A DNA stretch of 8,066 nucleotides, taken from Lachnospiraceae bacterium. Its GTDB lineage: Bacteria > Bacillota > Clostridia > Lachnospirales > Lachnospiraceae. Where the stretch lies: positions 1-8,066 of the forward strand of contig JAGCXJ010000262.1 in the NCBI GenBank assembly GCA_017961385.1, given 5' to 3'. Every line of letters begins with the position of its first letter. Positions within the stretch are counted from its first letter, which is position 1. The notes under the pieces were generated by a model. That model had not been told where the DNA came from. It saw only the letters and a program-made list of their open reading frames with translations, and ran no database searches. Below, piece after piece: positions 5,462 to 8,066 of the stretch. The position numbers and the translations under genes are program-made.

Positions 5462-6154
5462 TTAGCAGCCAGCTATTATGCTCACAGCATCATATATCCT
5501 GGCTCCGTCGCAGGTACCCACCACGATACAGTCGCACATTTTAAGGAACTGACCTGTTTCAAGAACACCGACTGTATTATCGAGTTTTTGTTTTATATCA
5601 TCTACATCTGCAGGAGCACCTATGTGAAGATCTGCAATATAATTACCGTTGTCGGTAACGAATAATCCGTCGTTTTTTAATCGCATTACAGGATTGTATC
5701 CAAGAGCCTCTAATCGTTTGAAAGTGACCTTATATCCGTACGGAAGAATTTCCACCGGCAAGGGAAATTCCCCGATACTTTCGACTAACTTGCTATCATC
5801 CATTATCCAGATAACTTTATTTGCTAGACTGGCAACTATCTTTTCTCGAAACAAAGCTCCGCCACCGCCCTTGGTTGCATTAAAATCTCTGTCTATTTCA
5901 TCCACTCCATCAATTGCAATATCAATGCACTCAACATCATTGACATCTACTAAAGATATTCCCAGTTCTTTTGCCTGATCTTCCGTAGCCTTTGATGTCG
6001 CAACTGCTTGGATCTTTAATCCATTTTTTACCATTTCTCCGACCTTTTCAACCAGATATTTTGCAGTTGAACCGGTTCCCAGACCTACAGTCATTCCATC
6101 TTTGATGAATTCAGCCGCTTTTTCACCTGCGATCTTTTTCTTGTTTATTGACAT
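5462..6154 (-). CDS. rpiA: Ribose-5-phosphate isomerase A
   Basis: 230 residues, full length for the family. RpiA interconverts ribose 5-phosphate and ribulose 5-phosphate in the non-oxidative pentose phosphate pathway in the cytoplasm. All active-site blocks are present: GLGTGSTA (24-31) binds phosphate; DGVDEID (82-88) and KGGGGA (95-100) carry the substrate-binding residues; Glu104 in LFREK matches the catalytic base Glu103 of the E. coli enzyme, and Lys122 in DDSK also matches. I start at the ATG at 6154 (MSINKKK), with AAGGA about 11 nt or GGAT about 5 nt upstream; an upstream in-frame GTG at 6184 lacks a ribosome site and would give an atypical tail. It follows the ASCH gene with a 36-bp gap and is probably co-transcribed with it. 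Confidence 0.97.
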   Translation of the reverse strand: MSINKKKIAGEKAAEFIKDGMTVGLGTGSTAKYLVEKVGEMVKNGLKIQAVATSKATEDQAKELGISLVDVNDVECIDIAIDGVDEIDRDFNATKGGGGALFREKIVASLANKVIWIMDDSKLVESIGEFPLPVEILPYGYKVTFKRLEALGYNPVMRLKNDGLFVTDNGNYIADLHIGAPADVDDIKQKLDNTVGVLETGQFLKMCDCIVVGTCDGARIYDAVSIIAGC

Positions 6155-6190
6155 ATTGATCCATTTCCTTTTTGAAAAAAACACAAAAAA

Positions 6191-6535
6191 CTAATCAGCT
6201 TCAACTACTAATAGTCCTATTCCGATCACGCCGTATTTATTGATCAAATCCTGAGAATAATACATGAGCATATCTTTTGGATCAGCATCCTCGTTGTCTT
6301 TGTAACCAATAGATCTTTTATCATGATTCTTATACAATTCATGAAAATCATGATATTTATATAGGCCAGTCACTTTACACTTCAGTTTTTCATCAGTCTT
6401 TATATTAGTAAACTCTATTGTATCATTCAGCTCGAGTGCTGATATCTTTTCATCAAACAGTCTCATTTCAATGGTTTTTGATCCCTCTTTGATCGCGCCA
6501 AAAGAATCATCCCACAAATTCATATGATGAGTCAT
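6191..6535 (-). CDS. ASCH-domain protein (putative RNA-binding)
   Basis: 114 residues. The N-terminal LWDDSFGAIKEGSKTIEMRL (about 7-26) contains the G-x-K-x2-E-x-R signature (Gly18, Lys20, Glu23, Arg25) of ASCH domains, a PUA-like beta-barrel fold. It is followed by DEKISALELNDTIEFTN, the usual strand pair, and VIGIGLLVVE at the end. ASCH proteins are thought to bind RNA or act in translation-linked regulation, and some small members hydrolyse modified nucleosides (E. coli YqfB-type amidohydrolase); the role here is not resolved. The start is the ATG at 6535 with AAGGGA about 6 nt upstream; an ATG eight codons earlier (6559) lacks a Shine-Dalgarno site. It is first of a likely pair with rpiA. 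This gene looks more AT-rich than its neighbours. I see only a weak TTGTTT/AACAAT-like promoter upstream. Confidence 0.85.
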   Translation of the reverse strand: MTHHMNLWDDSFGAIKEGSKTIEMRLFDEKISALELNDTIEFTNIKTDEKLKCKVTGLYKYHDFHELYKNHDKRSIGYKDNEDADPKDMLMYYSQDLINKYGVIGIGLLVVEAD

Positions 6536-6662
6536 GTATTTTCCCTTCTCTACGTTCATCTTTGTGTATTGTTATGAACTTGAATTGCTAAACAATAAAA
6601 CTTTCTATTCCATATATCAGATGACATATCATTTTCACTTCTCCTCTTCATCCTTCGATTGT

Positions 6663-6683
6663 CAGGTTATTACCTGTTTTTTT
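6663..6683. repeat. Small inverted repeat CAGGT-TATT-ACCTG followed by T7
   Basis: A perfect 5-bp inverted repeat with a 4-nt centre (6663-6676), followed on the plus strand by seven T (6677-6683). It resembles a minimal plus-strand terminator, but no plus-strand gene precedes it in the window. It lies 11 bp upstream of the lipoprotein -35 element, so it could instead be a regulator site. Confidence 0.35.
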
Positions 6684-6686
6684 CGG

Positions 6687-6714
6687 TTTACTTTTTTAAT
6701 ATTTCTGATATAAT
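6687..6714 (+). promoter_or_regulatory. Extended -10 promoter of the lipoprotein gene
   Basis: TTTACT (6687-6692), a 16-bp T-rich spacer, then TGATATAAT: TATAAT at 6709-6714 with an upstream TG. Transcription should start near 6721, placing the hairpin 6719-6735 at the very 5' end of the mRNA. Confidence 0.75.
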
Positions 6715-6718
6715 CAAC

Positions 6719-6735
6719 CTGCGGTTTTTCCGCAG
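6719..6735 (+). repeat. Perfect 5'-end hairpin CTGCGG-T5-CCGCAG
   Basis: A 6-bp GC-rich perfect stem with a TTTTT loop immediately after the predicted -10 element and about 16 nt before the Shine-Dalgarno GGGA (6751-6754). At the 5' end of the transcript it may stabilise the mRNA, or it may be a DNA-level operator overlapping the start point. It is not followed by a T-run and so is not a terminator. Confidence 0.5.
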
Positions 6736-6764
6736 AATTATTAATTTATCGGGATATGTATCTT

Positions 6765-7244
6765 ATGAAAAAATATATAAATATATTAGTCTGTTCCGTC
6801 ATCCTATGCCTTGCCTTCACTTCATGCAGCAAAGGCAGCAATACAGCTGATACAGCTGATCCTGTATTAACAGAATACCCTGTGATCGACTGGAGAGACG
6901 ACCCTGATATAGGGACAGTGCAGCCGGGATATTACAAACGCATCGGGATCGTCAAAGACGGCGAGACATATGAGGAAATGCTAAAGCTTCGCGAGACTGA
7001 GAGCAAGGGCATTCTCATAGTAAACGATGACGGCAGTGCCGTTTTTGATCTTGATGGAAATATTACAGAGTATGTATATGACGAATACAGATTCTATTTG
7101 GCCCAAGATAGTGAAAAGACAAACGGCATTCCTTATACTTTTATCAAGGAAAGGATCATCACTGATGACGGTAATACGATAACGCAGTATCTTAAGCTTT
7201 CTGATGAAGAACTTGAAGCATATTTAGGATCACAGAGCAAGTGA
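6765..7244 (+). CDS. Predicted lipoprotein of unknown function
   Basis: 159 residues and the only plus-strand gene. MKKYINILVCSVILCLAFTS is a lipoprotein signal peptide: positive start, hydrophobic core, and Cys21 as the lipidated residue (AFTS-C; Phe at -3 is less usual than Leu). A short linker with a doubled ADTAD-type repeat follows. The mature part is strongly acidic, with GYYKRIGIVKDGETYEEML and GILIVNDDGSAVFDLDGNI (about 55-100), a pattern of short beta-strands and DG turns seen in small secreted lipocalin-like proteins of Lachnospiraceae; this similarity is an impression only. It should be anchored on the outer face of the cytoplasmic membrane. I choose the ATG at 6765 because GGGA lies 10 nt upstream; an ATG at 6756 is only 1 nt from it. 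It converges on the MgtC-family gene. Confidence 0.82.
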   Translation: MKKYINILVCSVILCLAFTSCSKGSNTADTADPVLTEYPVIDWRDDPDIGTVQPGYYKRIGIVKDGETYEEMLKLRETESKGILIVNDDGSAVFDLDGNITEYVYDEYRFYLAQDSEKTNGIPYTFIKERIITDDGNTITQYLKLSDEELEAYLGSQSK

Positions 7245-7252
7245 ATGCTGCG

Positions 7253-7936
7253 TTAAGCCTTGATCTCCTCCACGTAATGAACAGAATCGAGTGTGAAAAG
7301 ATCGTTTATGAGATTCGTATGAGATTTATGCTTATGTATGTTGCAGCTGACTAAAAGTCCTATATCATCGGCATGGATCGAAGCATTCTGCTTTTCGAGC
7401 ACAGAGACATCGTATCCGTGAGAGTTCATGTATTCAAGGAACTGTTCAATGCCGGCATCACGGTCAAGCTCAAGATACATCATGAACTTGCTGGCGATCT
7501 CTTCCTGGAACATGGAAGCTTTATTGAGAACGACAACGATGAACATTATTGTCAAAAAGCAGATGAAGCTGCCTGCGATGAAACCGGAGCCTACAAGCAG
7601 TCCGAGAACCGCGGTGCTCCATAAAGTTGCCGCGGTGGTAAGTCCTCTGACATAGTTCTTTCCGGTAACGACTATGGTTCCTACTCCAAGAAAGCCGATA
7701 CCTGATATAACCGTAGAGGGTATACGCGCAGTATCTGCCGAGCCTGTGGTATAGAACAGATACAGATTGACTATGGCACATCCTGCAGCTCCGACACATA
7801 CAAGTGCAAATGTTCTAATACCTGCAGACTGTCCGCTCGCTCCTCTCTCAAGACCGATTATCCCGCCAAGAAGCGTTGCGATCAGCATTCGCAGTATCAA
7901 TGAAATTATATTCAGCTCTTCGATAGAACAGGTCAT
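7253..7936 (-). CDS. MgtC/SapB-family membrane protein
   Basis: 227 residues. The family signatures are all present: LGGIIGLERG (23-32), SAGIRTFALVCVGAA (37-51), SGIGFLGVGTI (78-88) and GLTTAATLWSTAVLGLLVG (98-116). About five membrane segments are expected between residues 10 and 140, followed by a cytoplasmic C-terminal region of about 85 residues that looks like a small ACT-type regulatory domain (FMMYLELDRDAGIEQFLEYM, then VSVLEK and GLLVSCNI). MgtC-type proteins affect magnesium, phosphate or membrane-potential homeostasis; members outside pathogens are common and their role is unclear, so the gene should not be read as a virulence factor. The start is the ATG at 7936, with GAGAGGG about 9 nt upstream; an in-frame TTG at 7960 has no ribosome site. 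The 3' end is 8 bp from that of the convergent lipoprotein gene. Confidence 0.92.
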   Translation of the reverse strand: MTCSIEELNIISLILRMLIATLLGGIIGLERGASGQSAGIRTFALVCVGAAGCAIVNLYLFYTTGSADTARIPSTVISGIGFLGVGTIVVTGKNYVRGLTTAATLWSTAVLGLLVGSGFIAGSFICFLTIMFIVVVLNKASMFQEEIASKFMMYLELDRDAGIEQFLEYMNSHGYDVSVLEKQNASIHADDIGLLVSCNIHKHKSHTNLINDLFTLDSVHYVEEIKA

Positions 7937-7975
7937 AACTCTTTCCCTCTCTGTCAGCAAAGTATCTATGCTTAT

Positions 7976-8005
7976 ATTTTACCATTTAGTGAGCCGATTT
8001 GTCTT
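7976..8005 (-). promoter_or_regulatory. Candidate promoter of the MgtC-family gene
   Basis: The minus strand reads AAGACA (8000-8005), an 18-bp spacer, then TAAAAT (7976-7981) preceded by TGG, making an extended -10 (TGGTAAAAT). Transcription would begin near 7969, leaving a leader of only about 30 nt, too short for a magnesium-sensing riboswitch. The rest of the edge region to 8066 is AT-rich with no gene visible. Confidence 0.45.
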
Positions 8006-8066
8006 GATTTCTTTTATTTATTTGTAATTTTCATATCATTTTACCATCCCATTGACTCAAGCCAGC

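Noticed and set aside
7253..7936. Virulence-type mgtC with a magnesium-sensing leader
   Set aside because: The predicted leader is only about 30 nt and there is no mgtA/mgtB partner in view; the family is widespread in non-pathogens.
8038..8046. A second TGGTAAAAT on the minus strand near the right edge
   Set aside because: No -35 element at a suitable distance within the window; probably chance in AT-rich DNA, though a distal promoter cannot be excluded.

Overview
The window looks like chromosomal DNA of a low-to-moderate GC Gram-positive bacterium. My best guess is a Clostridia member of the Lachnospiraceae/Butyrivibrio type. This rests on the AT-rich intergenic DNA, purine-rich Shine-Dalgarno sites, TTGACG/TATAAT-type promoters, frequent GTG/TTG starts, and protein styles (RpiA, ASCH protein, isochorismatase-type hydrolase, small acidic lipoprotein) common in that group. 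It is an inference from reading, not a database match. I see no tRNA, rRNA, CRISPR array, transposase, phage or plasmid gene.

Layout. All genes but one are on the minus strand. (1) At the left edge is the N-terminal part of a DUF5714-like protein (1-314) with its own extended -10 promoter. (2) A compact operon at 410-2156, read right to left, encodes a TetR-family repressor, an NAD(P)H/FMN-type flavoprotein with a cysteine cluster, and a small four-helix membrane protein. Its promoter (TTGACG, 17 bp, TATAAT) is covered by three overlapping palindromes built from four GGCTAA half-sites, a convincing autoregulatory operator. (3) An isochorismatase-like cysteine hydrolase follows at 2342-2875. 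(4) Two tightly coupled radical SAM genes lie at 2998-5162: a MoaA/SPASM-like enzyme with six extra C-terminal cysteines, then a HemW/HemN-like enzyme. (5) A 299-bp leader/intergenic region (5163-5461) holds a strong hairpin terminator, an extended -10 promoter upstream of it, and a possible 14-codon ORF running through the hairpin. (6) An ASCH-domain gene and rpiA form a pair at 5462-6535. (7) The only plus-strand gene, a predicted lipoprotein at 6765-7244, has an extended -10 promoter flanked by two small inverted repeats. It converges with (8) an MgtC/SapB-family membrane protein at 7253-7936, with 8 bp between their stop codons.

How the genes may work together. The TetR protein probably represses its own operon until a small ligand or redox-active compound appears; the flavoprotein would then act on that compound. 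The two radical SAM enzymes probably act in one unknown pathway; no heme, molybdopterin or peptide-precursor gene is visible beside them. RpiA is housekeeping pentose-phosphate metabolism. Nothing here is clearly a new system. The most promising leads are the radical SAM pair with its possible attenuator-like leader, and the multi-palindrome TetR operator. For most genes I chose a start different from the longest possible reading frame because a good Shine-Dalgarno site fixes it; the reasons are in each entry.
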